64,000 nucleotides of DNA from Glossina fuscipes (taxonomy: Eukaryota; Arthropoda; Insecta; Diptera; Glossinidae). The translations under genes were made by a program, and so were the position numbers. The notes below the pieces were generated by a model. It did no database searches. It worked only from the letters and a program-made list of their open reading frames with translations, and was not told where the DNA came from. The stretch's first letter is position 1. Every line of letters begins with the position of its first letter. Below, piece by piece: positions 37,304 through 64,000 of this stretch. The stretch lies in the NCBI RefSeq assembly GCF_014805625.2, contig NW_023998464.1, positions 9,359,569-9,423,568 on the forward strand. The letters run 5' to 3'.

Positions 37304-37583
37304 TGTTATGAAATTCGCTTTTATAAGATACAGTCCGTATCACTAGATCGTGGATATTTTGATCAAGAGAAATGCACTTCAAAGTTCTTTTATTTTACTA
37401 CTTTGTCTTTCACAACAGTAGGAATATTTATTTATAATTTATTTTAATATATATTTATAATTTCATCAGCCTGCAGCTGCATGAGGCGCCTGCAAATGCT
37501 CATTTGGTTTTTCCTTCCTTAGGGAATTTATTATTACGAAAATTACTTAGCTGACATTAACTGAATTTGGGATTTTCGTAACA
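37304..37583 (-). repeat. 5' LTR of the 35-37.6 kb element, internally deleted
   Basis: 280 bp with the same ends as the partner LTR, but the middle (corresponding to 35293-35437) is replaced by a short AT-rich stretch around 37441-37470. Such a deletion in the promoter-bearing LTR may impair transcription (inference). Confidence 0.92.
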
Positions 37584-38705
37584 ATATCAAACATTTTAAG
37601 CTGTTTGCAAAGCCATTCAGTCTACACTACAATAACAGCTCAACAATCCGTCTATGTTTTATGTTTGAGGCAAATCGAAAAAATCGAATTTAAATTTTCA
37701 AAAAACGATTCTATATTGGCTTTTCTCTGTTCATTATGAACACATTATACATTTATTAACGCGGAAAATAAAAGCTTGGCGAAACGCGCAAAAATTAGAG
37801 GATGCCATGCGTTTTTATAAATTTCGTGACAATATTTGTAAACACAATTTAAGCACAGACAGAAATTAGAAAATGTTTTTTTTTTTATCGCAAATGTATG
37901 AATGCGTATGTTTTCTGCATAATCAAACCCTTTATTGCTCTAACAAAGATCAAAGTTTTTTGGAGGTATTTCTCTTTTTCTTTTATTAAGTTTGTAAACT
38001 TCACAATTTTTCTTAAAGAAAACGAAAGAAATTGATTGATTGATGTATCGTGAGAAAGCAGTGTGAATACATACATTGTAGAGTTTATAGAAAAATGCCT
38101 ATGGACAATAGATACCATCTTGCTTTTGAAAGATAACATCAAATATGACGAAATTTGGAATTTTAAGTTTGTTTTCCTCATTCGGCAGGTATTTTAATAC
38201 AGATTCACGTGACATAAGTAAATATAAGTGCCATTTCCTAGTTTGGCCGCACTAGAGTCTCAAATTGTGTCAACTCCCATTTTTTACCAACATATCAAAT
38301 TTCAAAAAATTGATAAAAATGGTTTCTACAAGCAGGATTTGAATTTGTTTAGCTTTTTTGAAATGTGTTTTCGTATGGATCAATGCGGTCTTCACAAAAA
38401 TATTTGACGTATCCCAATCTGAATGAAATAACCTAAATCCAAATCTATTATATCTTAATAATATGGTAGGTGTCTTTGCCGGTAAAATCCAAATTTATCT
38501 TCAGACCCCTTTCATAAGCTAAGGCATAGTCTAATATAAACATTTTTTAGCAAGGCAATTTAAAATTAAATACATATGAAAATAGTTTTCTACTGCTACT
38601 GCACACACGGTGTGGATAAATGTGCACATATAGTTTTACCGCTTTTCCCTAGTTTTAGTTTTAAGGAAATAATCGATTGGCCTGGTGAGGTATTCACATA
38701 TATAT

Positions 38706-39116
38706 TGTTACGAAATTCTTTTCTGGGTACGGTTCTTATCACTAGATCGTGGTATTTTTAAGAGAAATATACATGGACGTTTTCACTACAAGACTCTTTT
38801 ATTTACAAACAATTTGTTCAACGGTAGGACTATTTTCATTTTACTTTGGCAATACTCTCGACTTCTCAACGCTAATATTCTCAAACCTTCTTGCCCGACT
38901 GACCCCGCCTTTCGGAAATAGTCTATATACATTTTTACAAGTATATTACTATTACCTAAGTTCATGGCTTCATTTTTAATCCGTTAACTTGCTTTTCCGC
39001 TAATGTTGTTCCCCGATGCGCCGCGAATGTGCACGTGGATTTTTCCTCTCCAGGGAACTTATTATTTGAGAAAATCAGTAAGTTGAAATGGGTTGGGTTT
39101 TGGAATTTGCGTAACA
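38706..39116 (-). mobile_element. solo LTR, same Gypsy family
   Basis: 411 bp from TGTTACGAAATTC to TTTGCGTAACA, with ATAT before and ACAT after (a target duplication with one change). It shares CACTAGATCGTGG near the start and the CGCGAATGTGCACGTGG / CTCCAGGGAA block near the end with the LTRs of the element 1.1 kb upstream. No internal sequence adjoins. It formed presumably by LTR-LTR recombination. Orientation is given to match the 35-kb element. Confidence 0.88.
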
Positions 39117-40671
39117 ACATTTATATTTTATAAGGAATATAGTGGCAAGGTTTCTAAATATTATACGAACTGAATGACAAAGTTAGCATATCTCCATTTT
39201 CCATTGCTGATCATAAAAAAGACCTCATTCAACTTCTGCATGTTTGCATGTCTAAATTTGGATTTTTATGCTACAAAGGCGATAACAACAACAATCTCCC
39301 ACATTTATTACGGGTAAATAAAACAAGGCAAGAGAAGACATAACGTGTATCTTGTTCACAAAAACGCTTTGATTTTCATCGGTGACATATTATATTTTAT
39401 TTCATCATAATATATTTGAAAAATACAATAAATGGTTATCTAAACTGAATGCAATAGTAGAAGATAAAAAAATGTAAAACAACGAAAAAATGATAAGAAA
39501 TAAGAAAGGAAGGAGCTGACCTCTTTTGATGGGATTCTAAAAATTTCCCCTCCATTTTTTATTTTTAACTTTTCAAACATTAAAAATCAAGAATATTGTT
39601 ATTATAAACCAGAATTTCTCTTTTTTTAAAAAGGCTTAAAAACAGTGGGTTATGATATGTTTTGTTCATCCTCCGTTTTTATTTTCTTTTTTCTCGATAA
39701 TGTAAAACAACCACGTTTTGTGCTGTGACTCTATTTGTGCGGATGTTTATATGTTATTTAGCACTTGATTTGTAAAGGTCAATGGCAATGTACCCTTTAC
39801 TATGTTTTTACACACGTTTACAAAAAAAAGGTAAAAACAATTTTTTTTTTTAATTTTTGTGGTTTTAACTAAGCCATACATACATACATGTTAAGGTTCT
39901 ATTATGTTAAGGTTATCTGGAAACATTGGTATACATAGTATGTACATGTGTGGAAATACTATTCTATGCATGCACATATATATATGTGTGATGACGTTCA
40001 TGTGCTAAGCAACAGTTTTGACTTACTATCAAAGTAATTTTATAACATGTTTTATTGTATTTTTAAAGTATTTTTATATTCACAACTGTGAGATTGAATG
40101 TATTATACGGGTGGGTGTTTGCTTTGTTGGCCTGGCGCATTTAAAGATTAAAAATAATAGACTGTTAGTGTTAAGGTATTTGTGGTAATATTCGCCTTAG
40201 GGTGCTTATATTGAATGGCTATCAACTCAGGCGAAATAATAAAAGTGAAAAACTGGGGAAAAATTGATGTGCCCTGTGCGACATAAGATTTGAGTATCTC
40301 TGGATGTTTTAAACCAAACGATAAATATACGCCAAATTGGTCAGAGCACCAGCCGATAGTGACACATAAGTTCAACGCAATCTCGTTTTTCTAAACAAAA
40401 ATTTGTGCGGGTTTTGCTCGTTAGTTAGTCACAATTTATAACAGATAGAAGTATTAAATTGTCCGCATTTTCTTTACGAAAACCTCTGCTGTTTATGTGT
40501 GAAAGCGAGCAAAATCGGCTATGCCCACACAAAATTATAAGCGAATAAATTTTATTTTTCACTTTTTTGAAGTTTTATGCTTATTAATCATAAGATAAAC
40601 AAGGTAGAATTTTTACATTCTCTCTTACATTCCTCAAATGAAGATGTCTGCCTTAAAATGCGTTAACTAAA

Positions 40672-41060
40672 AAATAAATATTGTGGACGTCCTGGATTAA
40701 TTTTTTCTTAATAATACTATCGATATGGGTATCAAATAAAAGGACTTGAAAAGTAAGCCACAGAGTTAATATGTTAATTATTATGCTGGATTAATTTTTT
40801 CTTCACAATACTGTTGAGATGGAGGATCACATAAAAGGACTTGGAGAGTACAATGCTAATATTTTGCAAAAAAATTCTGGCAAAGTTCTATTTTAATGGT
40901 ATTTTTAGCTCTGCAGAAAATTTTAGTTTGTGTCTTTGCTAGTTATATTTAAATATAACTTCACACCCTTTTCTTAATTCTACATTAATTGTTGTGGACG
41001 TCAGACTGATGCGAAAAACTACATGCGTTAATTCTAAATTAATTACGATGTATGTCACGG
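40672..41060. repeat. tandem units plus family D3 copy
   Basis: Two ~100-bp units (40672-40776 and 40777-40864) share TGGATTAATTTTTTCTT and AAAAGGACTTG. They are followed by a D3 copy with the same palindrome GTTATATTTAAATATAAC at 40942-40959 and AACTTCACACCCTTTTC. GTTGTGGACGTC-type words occur at both ends. Confidence 0.65.
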
Positions 41061-44000
41061 CGTGGAAGACCAATTCTAACAATATCTTTTAGTGAAGTAA
41101 AAGGTGAAGGATAGATTTTATCTCATTTACTCTTTTTCAGCAATAAATAAAAGCATCGGTCATGGCGAGATTGGGCTCCAGCCGAATACAACTTTTTTAT
41201 TTGTTATAATTGGTCTATTGCTCATCTCTTCGTCTTCATCTTAGTTTTAATTGATTGGTAGTGATAACCAACAAAGCTTGAACTTGAAGGTTGATTATTT
41301 TTAACTATTAAGAAAACGTATTCTTTTTATTCTATAGGTACTAGGCTTCTTGGCGGGAAGGACTTGCTTTTCGGCAGATGATGACGCTATTAAAAATCAA
41401 TGGGGAATGGGCGTAAAGACAGACACGGCTTAAATCAAACCACGATTTGGAAAACCATTTCCTGTCGCTGTGACTGGAATGAAAGAAGAGCAATATCACG
41501 TTTCTTGAAAGATGATAATAAAATTTGAAAATCCTAAAACGAACTGTAGTTGCTTTCGACTTGACAACTAAGCCAGACTTTTTGATTTTCTAAGAGTGAT
41601 GGATACTTTATTTGTTGTTAAGTTGGATTTTACTTTAAACTTTTAGTTTTTGTTTTTACAATTCTTTCTGCTAATATTTCTTTTAAATTTTTATGCTAAC
41701 GATGCGAGTAAGATGATAGATTAGAATAGCTTTTTGTTCAATTCTTAAACGAAACGCAAGAAAATAACAGCATTACGCATTAAATTTGCCTTAATTTATA
41801 TACGCGATACATCTATTGTTATATTCGCATTATGTCCGTGACTGAATTGAATTTTTCTATATTTATTTATTCTTACTACACACGGTGGGTTATTAACATA
41901 CATTTGAAAATATTTCTTGTTTTTTTTTTACATTCAACTTACTGAAGTCTTGTATTGTCGTACGCACACATTTGCTTTACACGGAAGATTATTGTTGAGC
42001 AGTTTCTTTTAAATAAATTTATACATTTGAAGCAGTTTGCACTTGAGAGAAAAAAGTAAAACTTTCTTCTTTTTATATGAATTTATTGCTTTTTAAATTT
42101 TTTTTGCTTGCTTTTTATATTAGCAATATTGGAATTTTTCAGCACTTCTATACCTTCTTGTGGATTTGGTACTTTCGATGGTGTTAGGTGAGACATATAA
42201 ATCAGTTTAAACCTATTCTTAATCACTGCACACATACCAAGGCTGTAAATAGATATCAAAGTGTATCAACTTATTCTGCTCTACAGAAGATAAAACAGAC
42301 CAACATTTGTTTCGGTCCCTGCATAACTTTCTTAAACGATATAACGTTGACTTCAAAGGACGTGTACGAATTCACGTGGTTCAGTTATTCGCCCAGAAGT
42401 TTCTCAAATTTTTCAACAAAAGCCAGAAAAATAGGAAAAGCCTTTCGATATGAAACATGAATGAAATATACTTGTAACAAAAAAGTATATTTAAAATGTA
42501 AAAAGAAGAATGTTTCAATTGTCACGCGACGAAAGTCGCTCAAAGCGAACAAAATGTAGCCTCACTAACTGTAACTTACAAACTCACAGTCCGAATGTGA
42601 TGAAATGTTCACACATTTCGTTGAAAGGCTGACACTATCGAGAGTCTCTCAATACTATTGCCATATATTTTTCAGATAGGAGACTTATTGAATGATGCTA
42701 TATTTGTTTTGTCTTCATTTTCTTTTAGGGAACATTTCCACTTGAATGCGTGCTTGTGACTTTTCACTTACATAAAGTCCCTTGTTTACGTGCTAGGACT
42801 GAATGGTATTTTATCGTTGGAAACGCCTAAAAATATACTTTAACTTTGTTGGTATTTTCTCATCCATTAGCATTCTCACTTTTACTAACAAGGACATTAG
42901 AGAAAAGTTTAGTTTCAAAACTTTTCATTTTGTTTACCTTCAATATCATCGAACGTAAGCAATAGCAATTGTGTAGTAAACTTAAACTGGTAAATGGTAA
43001 CAGGAATAGAGAAAAGTAAGTCACTAAGAAGCATTTCCTGTAAATCTATTATAATGAAAATAATAAAGCGTAAAAAGGAGAATGTATTTAAATGCTTTGT
43101 TTTAAAAAACGTAAAAATCACGTCTTGAACGCAACTAGAAAGTTCTTAAAAAAGGATTTGTTGTTTTTTTAGAAACTATAACATAAGAAGATTGCTTTCA
43201 ATTATATGGAGTGTAAATAATGCTCGAAATAAGCAAAACAATAAATTTTATTGTAGTATATTACACCCAACAATATTATCGTAAAAGGAAGTGGCTGCTT
43301 AAGCTAAAACTGATAGTTAGTTGTGTTGCCTTTTAACCTAATTAGTCTCTACAGCTCTCCCAGTAAAAATCACAAGTTGTTAAACATTTTAACTTCTTCT
43401 AACTTCTTACTCTCGCAATTGACCATGTTGACGCACTGACGACGTTATTTTAAGGGTGCGGTTTTGTAGGAATTGAAGAGTTACTCTCACCACATAAAAG
43501 TAGTTTAACGCGACTTTTACAGAGGAAGCAGAAAGTGTATGGCTTTTCATAAAAACGTTGTGTATGGAATGTATGGGTAGATTAAAAGCGGAAAGGAAAA
43601 CATAACCAAATGGAAATGAAAGTTCTATAATATTTTTTCATAAACTTTCTCAATATGTTTAAAAAGGAAATTTAATAATATTATCTTACCTCAAGTATAA
43701 AAGAGAAATAGGAAACAAGCATTGATTTTTACTATAAAACAGAAAGTGAATTGAAAACAAGAAACTAAGGAGATGAGAGATCTTTTATACCAACCAACAA
43801 GTCAAAAAACTGAAAAATAAATGAAATTTCATTAACCTATAAAACCCTGGATGGTCGTGACCGAACTTTCCATCTTTGCACTGATACTGTAGGGTTACCC
43901 AAACAATACACATGAACATTTTTAAGTTTGCGTTTGCCATCATTTATGAGTGAAATGAGGAAGAAACGGAGAGACGAGTAGAGGGATTGATACACATGCT

Positions 44001-44326
44001 TCGATTGGTTAAGAATTTCATTATGGTCATGAATATAAATGACTTCATCTGATCTCTGAAATTTCCTGAATGAAAAGGAAAATCCCTAAATATATATATT
44101 AATATATATACGTACATACATGCATATACGCTGTTATTTGCAGTCAAGAAGTGGTAGAATTAGAAATATTTAATTTGTGCATCGTTTGTCTTTTGATGAA
44201 ATAAACTTTTTGTTTATCCAAAAATTTTTGAAGTAAATGGGTTATAAGCTGTAAAAATAGAGCAAACAAAAATTGTTTGTTTTGTTTTCAATAAAAAAAC
44301 TGTAAAATTATGTGTCGAAACAAATT

Positions 44327-44368
44327 ATTACTTAAGTACTAATACTACTTAAGTACTAGTACTACTGA
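44327..44368. repeat. short tandem repeat containing TACTTAAGTA
   Basis: Two 17-bp units (TACTTAAGTACTAATAC and TACTTAAGTACTAGTAC) in tandem, each with a palindromic core. Confidence 0.8.
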
Positions 44369-45130
44369 TGCTGTTTATTTTTAGCAAAGTCAACAAAAGA
44401 AGCACATTAATATTAATCAAAACTTCTACAACCAAAACACTTTTGCTAGGAAACTTTTATACCTTGAAAACTATTCTTGATATATTTTTGGAGCAAAAAG
44501 TAACAACAAATTAACTTTTTACAGTTTCAAAAACCTATTAAAGGAAAATGATTACAATATTCCAAAAAGCACTTTTGGATACATATCGTAAAATCCCTTG
44601 TTGAAATGTGCTACCGGTACTATTGTATGCCTAAAATACATTTCTCTTCGTTAATATCATTTCCAACGGATGGAATTCACATTCTTCCGAAAAAATGGTA
44701 GTATTACTAGCCAGCGATGGACAACACTTTAAATAAAATATTATTTATTATTACCGTTAAAACTCCAAGGAGAAATATGTCCACACTCTTAATGTGCACA
44801 ATTACAATTATAATTAATTAATTTTGCTTATTTTCTGGACGTCATCTGTTGCTGAAAAGACCAGTACGGCAAAAGCTAAGATGAAAAATTGAAATATAAG
44901 AAAGCTAAACGTAACACCTTGACGAGCAGAGTTCAAAACGCCATATGAATTGAAGACTTAGTAACAGTTTTAGGAAAAATTTCATGACAAAAAGTAGTAA
45001 AAAGTAGTAGTAGTTGTAAATCTACCTACACGTCCTCGTACGCAAATATTATAACTTGAAATCGATGAAAGATATTTATCTAAAACTTTGTGCAGAGCCA
45101 AGATGCTAAAATTAATAAAATTCTTTATAT

Positions 45131-45540
45131 TGTTACTAGATTCGCTTTTCGCAGATACGGTTCGTATCACTGGATCGTGGATATTCTTCTTAAGAAAAAC
45201 AGACTTGCATGTTTTCACTACTAGATTGTTCTATTTACAACCAATTTGTTTAAGAATAAAACTACTTACATTTTACTTTGGCAGTACCCTTGACTTCTCA
45301 ACTCTAATATCCCTTTGCGACTCAAATGCTCTTGTCGGACTGACTCTGCCTTTCGCAAATAATTTATTTATACACATTTTTACAAGCATATTACTATTAC
45401 CGATGTTCATGGCTTCATGTTGCCTTTCCGCTAATTGTTTTCCTCGGCCGGCAGCTGCATCACGTGCCGCGAATATGCGTTTGGGTTTTTCCTCTCTAGG
45501 GAATTAATTTTTTCTTTTAGGAAAATTAATTAGACCGTAA
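45131..45540 (-). mobile_element. solo LTR, same Gypsy family, degraded 3' side
   Basis: Starts TGTTACTAGATTCGC after an ATAT, and includes TATCACTGGATCGTGGATAT, ACTGACTCTGCCTTTCGC, and GGCCGGCAGCTGCATCACG followed by CCTCTCTAGGGAATTAA, all matching the other LTRs. The terminal TAACA cannot be found; the end around 45530-45550 is eroded. It lies about 560 bp upstream of the FAM102 start codon. Confidence 0.82.
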
Positions 45541-46089
45541 ATAGAATTCATTCCTTTAATTTAATCTTTTTGATTTGGAACTTTCTTCTTGCAATTCTCT
45601 TGACAAACAAGGTTGCATAGTAAAACTCATTTTCTATTCTACCATAAAATATGTTGCGATTTTATATTACGATGGATGATCTTAGTTATATGCACTTATC
45701 ATTTTTCTAACATAGTTTTATTATACTTGAAGCTAAATAACTTTTTTCCTTGAACTTAATTATCATTCTTGTTTCATTCTTTACAGTGCAATAGCAGCAT
45801 GTTTGAAGAGTATGTAAATTTTTAAAACAAAAACCATGCTGGCAGCACAGTTGAAACAAATCCAAACCTTCAACTTATCATAATAAAGAATGTTTTCGTT
45901 ATAAAACTCAGCAACCACAAGACGAAAAGTATATTTTCCAGTAAACTTGATTACCAGCAAAAGTTTACCAAGTGCTGCGTATCTTCCATTCGACATCCAT
46001 AGAGAAAATAAAAGTCCATCCTAAGAAAACTTTATAGACAAACGACAAATATCTGTAGTTTGTCTTCACAACATTGGAAAAGGGCCTGA

Positions 46090-60273
<14,184 letters not shown>

Positions 60274-62065
60274 GTGCGTTTTATTGCATACCACTAAATA
60301 GACTAGTTTTAATATTCAGCTCTTCTTATGTGTTGGCTTAATTAGTAAATTAAAGAAATATTTTTTTAATACTCTTTGTTGTTCCCCCTTCTTCCAGAAC
60401 ATTTGTAGTTAATATTAAGTTTTAGCATGATTTTCATAAAGTTTTTTTTTTAGCTGCTTTTTAATATTAATAGCATTTGTTAAGTTCTTAAAAAGTATAG
60501 TAAAAATGACATTTTTTTTATAAATATTAACGTTTTAGTTGACTAGAACCTATTTTTACGAACTATTTTTACATTCTTTTGCAGAAATATTAATTTTTTA
60601 AAATATTTTATATCGAATCCGAAATACTTTTAAAATTATATTAATACTTTTATTATATATTTTCCATAAAATATTTAAATATTATAACATTGTCTGTTAT
60701 AATAGCAGAGGTTGTTAAATAGTTAAAAATTGCTTTAGCCATTTTTTCATATTTAATGAAAACTTTAATTGATTTTAGTTGTGAACACATAGCTACACAT
60801 TTTAGCATAGGAATAGTCTTGAGAATTAATTGATCATATGCTCATCATTAAATCCCGTAATTTTATTGCTAAAGAGATCAAAGAAATCTAGACCTGCTTT
60901 CAGAAATTATAATGAGGGCTTATGCATAAGTTGTCGGATTGCGAAGATCAATCTAAATTATCTTGCTTTAAACAGTTAACTATGAGATATCTTTCTGAAA
61001 TTATAATAGCATGCCGTAGATGAACGATTGTGAAAACCGTTCTGTTCAATGTTTTCACCTCGCAAAGCAAACGGTTTTATTAAAAATATTACATTGGATG
61101 AACGATTAACAAGAAGTCCTTATAAAACAGTCTCAAAATATTAATTCTTCAAAAAAATTTAATGCCAACTCTTTGCTCAACAAAATCAGAGATGATAAAA
61201 TTTGCACGTTTCCAGGAACTCGTGTAGGTCTGCAACGGTTGAAACATGAATTCCTACACAGACGTTAAACACAATGCTTCATAAATGTGTAATTAAAAAT
61301 TCATGGAATTTTTGATCGCAGTAGTACAACGTTTTGTAGGATAATTTTTCAAAATAATAATTTACATAAATTAGAAAAAGGAAAAAATTAATTAATACGC
61401 GAGTTTTTACATATTCAAGTATAGGACGTATATCAAAAAAGAATTTCATACCTTCTAAGAACAAAATGAAAGCGTACACAAGCTTTAAATTACAATTTTG
61501 CATCTAAATTAAACAAGAATTTTCCAGAAATATCATTCCAAAACTAGCGAGCCTTCGGTGCTCTTATTCTAAAAAATGATTTAAAAAAATGGCGTCGATT
61601 TGAATTTGTAATGTGCTTCTATGGCCTTGTTTGGAGAGTTGACTTTTTTAGTTGGTTAAGTCTAAATGACATTACAGTCGATTTATTTATTTTACCCGTT
61701 TATGCATGAAATTCAACTAAAGAAATTACAGTCGAATTCAGTGAATCTTAATAGAAAATCTTGTACTAATTGTTTTTAAACTAGTATACAATAAAAGGAA
61801 AGAAAAAAAGGAATAAAAATAATAACAAAGTAAATTAAAAGTATATTAAAAAGTTAAAAATAATAATTCATGTATAAATATATAAAAAGCGAGAAAAAAA
61901 AAAAAAAGCCGGCAAGTACACAGCTAGCACAGAAGCACACCCGCAACAGGAAAAGATTCAGGTTGCAAGTGAACCCCTAAACCATTGCAAACATGCATAA
62001 GTTTAGCAACTAACACGTTAACAACACAATATTATCTTAAAAAATGAGATATTAAGAATGAAATG
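60274..62065 (+). other. Fam102: start of FAM102 intron 7
   Basis: Very AT-rich, no coding frames of note. A poly-A run at about 61895-61908 and AT repeats near 61800-61880 may mark the 3' side of the antisense LINE insertion. Confidence 0.55.
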
Positions 62066-64000
62066 TTAGTTTAAGTACGACATAAGTAAATCGCACTTAT
62101 TAGACAAAGTTGCTTTAATAGACTTTAAAGAGTCCAGTAATGAGAATAAGTGGTAGACGTCATTTAGGTTCTTGCAAACAACTCTGAGCGGATTAAACAG
62201 CTCATAATTATATTTACACTGATTAAGCTTAATCAAAATAAACTGCCTAGAGAAGCGGTTGGGGACATTAAAGCTTATTTCACCAAGTAATGAAGGCGAG
62301 TCAATAGCACCATTTATTACTTTGATTACAAAGGAAACGCTAAGAACACAGCTACGTTTCTTAAATGACGGTAAGGACGGCAGAAGCAACCTATTTTCAT
62401 AGCGAGGAAGAGAGGCAATCGGATCCCAACCCAAATTTCTAAGAGCAAACAGCACGAATTGCTTTTGAACAGATTCAATTGAATCTACATAGCAGCTATA
62501 TGAAGGAGACCACACAACAGAGGCATACGCGAGTATGAGTCTAACCAAACGCATGTATAGCCTTTTCGTAATGCAGGGATCATCAAGCTCTTTGGACCAC
62601 CTTTTTATAAAACCAAGCGCGGACCTAGCTTTGCTTAACGAGAGCTCAATATGCAAGTTAAAACGTAACCTATGGTCAAATAAAACGCTTAAATCTGTGA
62701 ACGAACCGACGTCCTCTAACTTGCGCGAATCAATGAAATACTGAGTAATGAATGACTTTCTTCTTGAGAAAGAAAGCTTCTTACATTTATTTAGATTTAG
62801 TTTGAGAAGATTCAAAGAGCACCGTGCAACAAAATTATCCAAGCCTCCTTGAAGCTGATGTGATTGCGATTCAACAGAGAGGGAAGAAAACAGTTTCATA
62901 TCGTCAGTGTACATTAAGATCTGGCTGGAATTAACCACCGATGGAAGATCGTTAATTTATAAACTAAATAAAATGGGACCTAAGTGACTTCCTTGAGGTT
63001 CGCCAGACATAACGGGGAATTCATCCGAGGTGATGAAGTTAAACAAAACCCTGAAGGATTTATTGTGCAGATAAGAGCTTATCCATTTCACTAAATAGAA
63101 AAGGAACCCAGAGGCTTGGAGTTTAAAGATAAGTAAGTTATGATTAACCAAATCAAATGCTTTGCTTAAATCAGTATCGGTGCGAGAGCCATGCTAGTGT
63201 GGAGAAATATACGAATTAATGGCAAAGGCCGAAAACTGGGTCGAAATTCGCTCGAACAGCTTAGCCAAGATGCTAAACTTGGCTATGCGCCTGTAATTCT
63301 CAACGAGTTGTCTACTTCCGCTTTTGTGAATAGGAATAATTAAAGCGCTCTTCCAACGCAAAGCGAAAACACCTACACTCAAGGGCTGGTTAAAAATCTT
63401 TGAGGTAACGCCACATAACTCGACAACGCAAGATTTAAGTACACATGATGGAATTCCATCAGGTCCAGGCTCACAACTATATTTCAGAGAACTCAACCCT
63501 TTAAAAACGTCATCTTCCGAAATAACCAAGTTAGGAATTGAAACCGAGTTAGTTATAGGATATGGGTAGTTTGCTGATAAATCGAAATTAGCAATCGAAA
63601 ACTTTCGTCGGAAATATTCAGCAAACAGATTTGAGATTTCGAAATCATCCGAGGAATCAGAGCCATTAAAAGAAACATGAGAGGGATATGTGGAAATTTT
63701 TCTTTTAGAGTTAACAAATTTGAAAAAGCATTTAGGATTAGCAAACAGAGAGAATTTAATGAACTGAAGGTATCTGCAATAATATCGGTGGTTGAGGGAG
63801 TTAAACCTATGTCTTGCCACGGAGTAAGCGCAATAGTCAAGAGCAAATCCACTTTTCGAAAATTTTTTGAAAGGCACCTGCTTCGAGGACGATTCTTGAG
63901 CGCTTTATCTTTAGTCCCTTTTTTAAACAATTTTTTTTAATTAAAGCTACCGAAATTTTTTAAAACCATACTTGTCAAAAACTTTGCGTAGTTAATTCTG
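62066..64000 (-). mobile_element. Jockey/CR1-type LINE, reverse transcriptase part, in FAM102 intron 7
   Basis: One minus-strand frame is coding-like from 63877 to 62066, about 604 codons, with only two in-frame stops (near 63194 and 62957). RT motifs in order: PGPDGIPSCVLKSC, ENYRRIAKFSILAKLFERI, DLSKAFDLVNH, GEPQGSHLGPILF and the catalytic YTDD. The C-terminal region has FIKRWSKELDD, SVVWSPSYSCYVDSIESVQ and NPLRVVCKNLNDVYH. Around 63194 about 30 residues expected between the SPH and DLSKAFD blocks are missing. The upstream endonuclease lies beyond 64000. The 3' UTR and tail below 62066 were not resolved. It is antisense to the host gene. Confidence 0.88.

Larger units (their letters stand above)
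35152..37583 (-). mobile_element. non-autonomous Ty3/Gypsy LTR retrotransposon with both LTRs
   Basis: Bounded by LTRs (35152-35559 and 37304-37583), each starting TGTTATGAAATTCGC and ending TTTTCGTAACA, with a 4-bp ATAT duplication on both sides (35148-35151, 37584-37587). The element reads on the minus strand, so the right LTR is the 5' LTR. A presumptive primer-binding site (minus strand TGGTGTCAGAAGTGAGATCG) adjoins it, and a purine-rich tract (AATGGAGAGTAG) precedes the left LTR. The interior, 1.74 kb, holds gag sequence joined to the ends of integrase. Protease, reverse transcriptase, RNase H and the integrase catalytic core are missing. Confidence 0.92.
39121..45126. other. gene-poor AT-rich stretch between the solo LTRs
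   Basis: Contains the D3/tandem repeat block at 40.67-41.06 kb and the 44.3-kb short repeat. No frame has protein-like composition or recognisable domains. Enhancers for the downstream gene could lie here but nothing specific is visible. Confidence 0.4.

Noticed and set aside
36864..37447. Plus-strand Cys- and Val-rich frames opposite the Gypsy gag region.
   Set aside because: They are the antisense of the Gln-rich gag codons; CAA/CAG runs read backwards as Cys/Val/Phe-type repeats.
63553..63930. Alternative minus-strand frame overlapping the LINE RT.
   Set aside because: The neighbouring frame carries the conserved RT-flanking residues and motifs throughout; this one loses similarity at once. 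Its first residues (KKGTKDKALKNRPRSRCL) may belong to the ORF upstream of a frameshift.

Overview
The window looks like a stretch of an AT-rich insect nuclear genome, most likely a higher fly (Diptera). The grounds are spliced genes with GT-AG introns, one clearly insect-like FAM102/EEIG1 gene rich in Gln/Ser homopolymers, and a transposon population typical of flies (R1-clade and Jockey/CR1-type LINEs, Ty3/Gypsy LTR elements, mariner, a TTAA-type MITE). There are no bacterial operons, CRISPR arrays or convincing tRNA/rRNA genes. The species cannot be fixed from the sequence alone.

Layout. 1-7.6 kb: non-coding AT-rich DNA with dispersed repeats, local tandem duplications, one broken ORF (minus strand, 3.69-4.1 kb) and a TA microsatellite. 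7.5-10.0 kb: a decayed R1-clade LINE (ORF1, endonuclease and the start of the RT region). 10-18.5 kb: gene-poor, with repeats. 18.5-20.15 kb: a decayed Ty3/Gypsy element, 5' truncated, with its 3' LTR. 20.2-33.6 kb: gene-poor, with a LINE 3' end at 22.7-23.55 kb. 33.65-33.9 kb: a mariner relic. 35.15-37.58 kb: a complete but non-autonomous LTR element with two LTRs, an ATAT target duplication and a gag-integrase fusion ORF. 38.7 and 45.1 kb: solo LTRs of the same family. 46.1 kb to the window end: the only confident host gene, a FAM102 (EEIG1) homologue on the plus strand. Seven coding exons are visible; an eighth or later exon with the C-terminus must lie beyond the window.

How it fits together. 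Exons 1-5 of the FAM102 gene encode the N-terminal C2-type domain and a Ser-rich linker. Exon 6 is a 1,296-nt exon in the same splice phase at both ends, so it adds 432 residues without disturbing the frame. Exon 7 is another low-complexity segment. Splice phases agree across all seven exons. Intron 6 carries a piggyBac-like MITE, and the last visible intron carries an antisense Jockey/CR1-type LINE that runs off the window.

No wholly new system is evident. The best leads are the symmetric giant exon of FAM102, the gag-integrase deletion-derivative LTR elements, and the foldback MITE.
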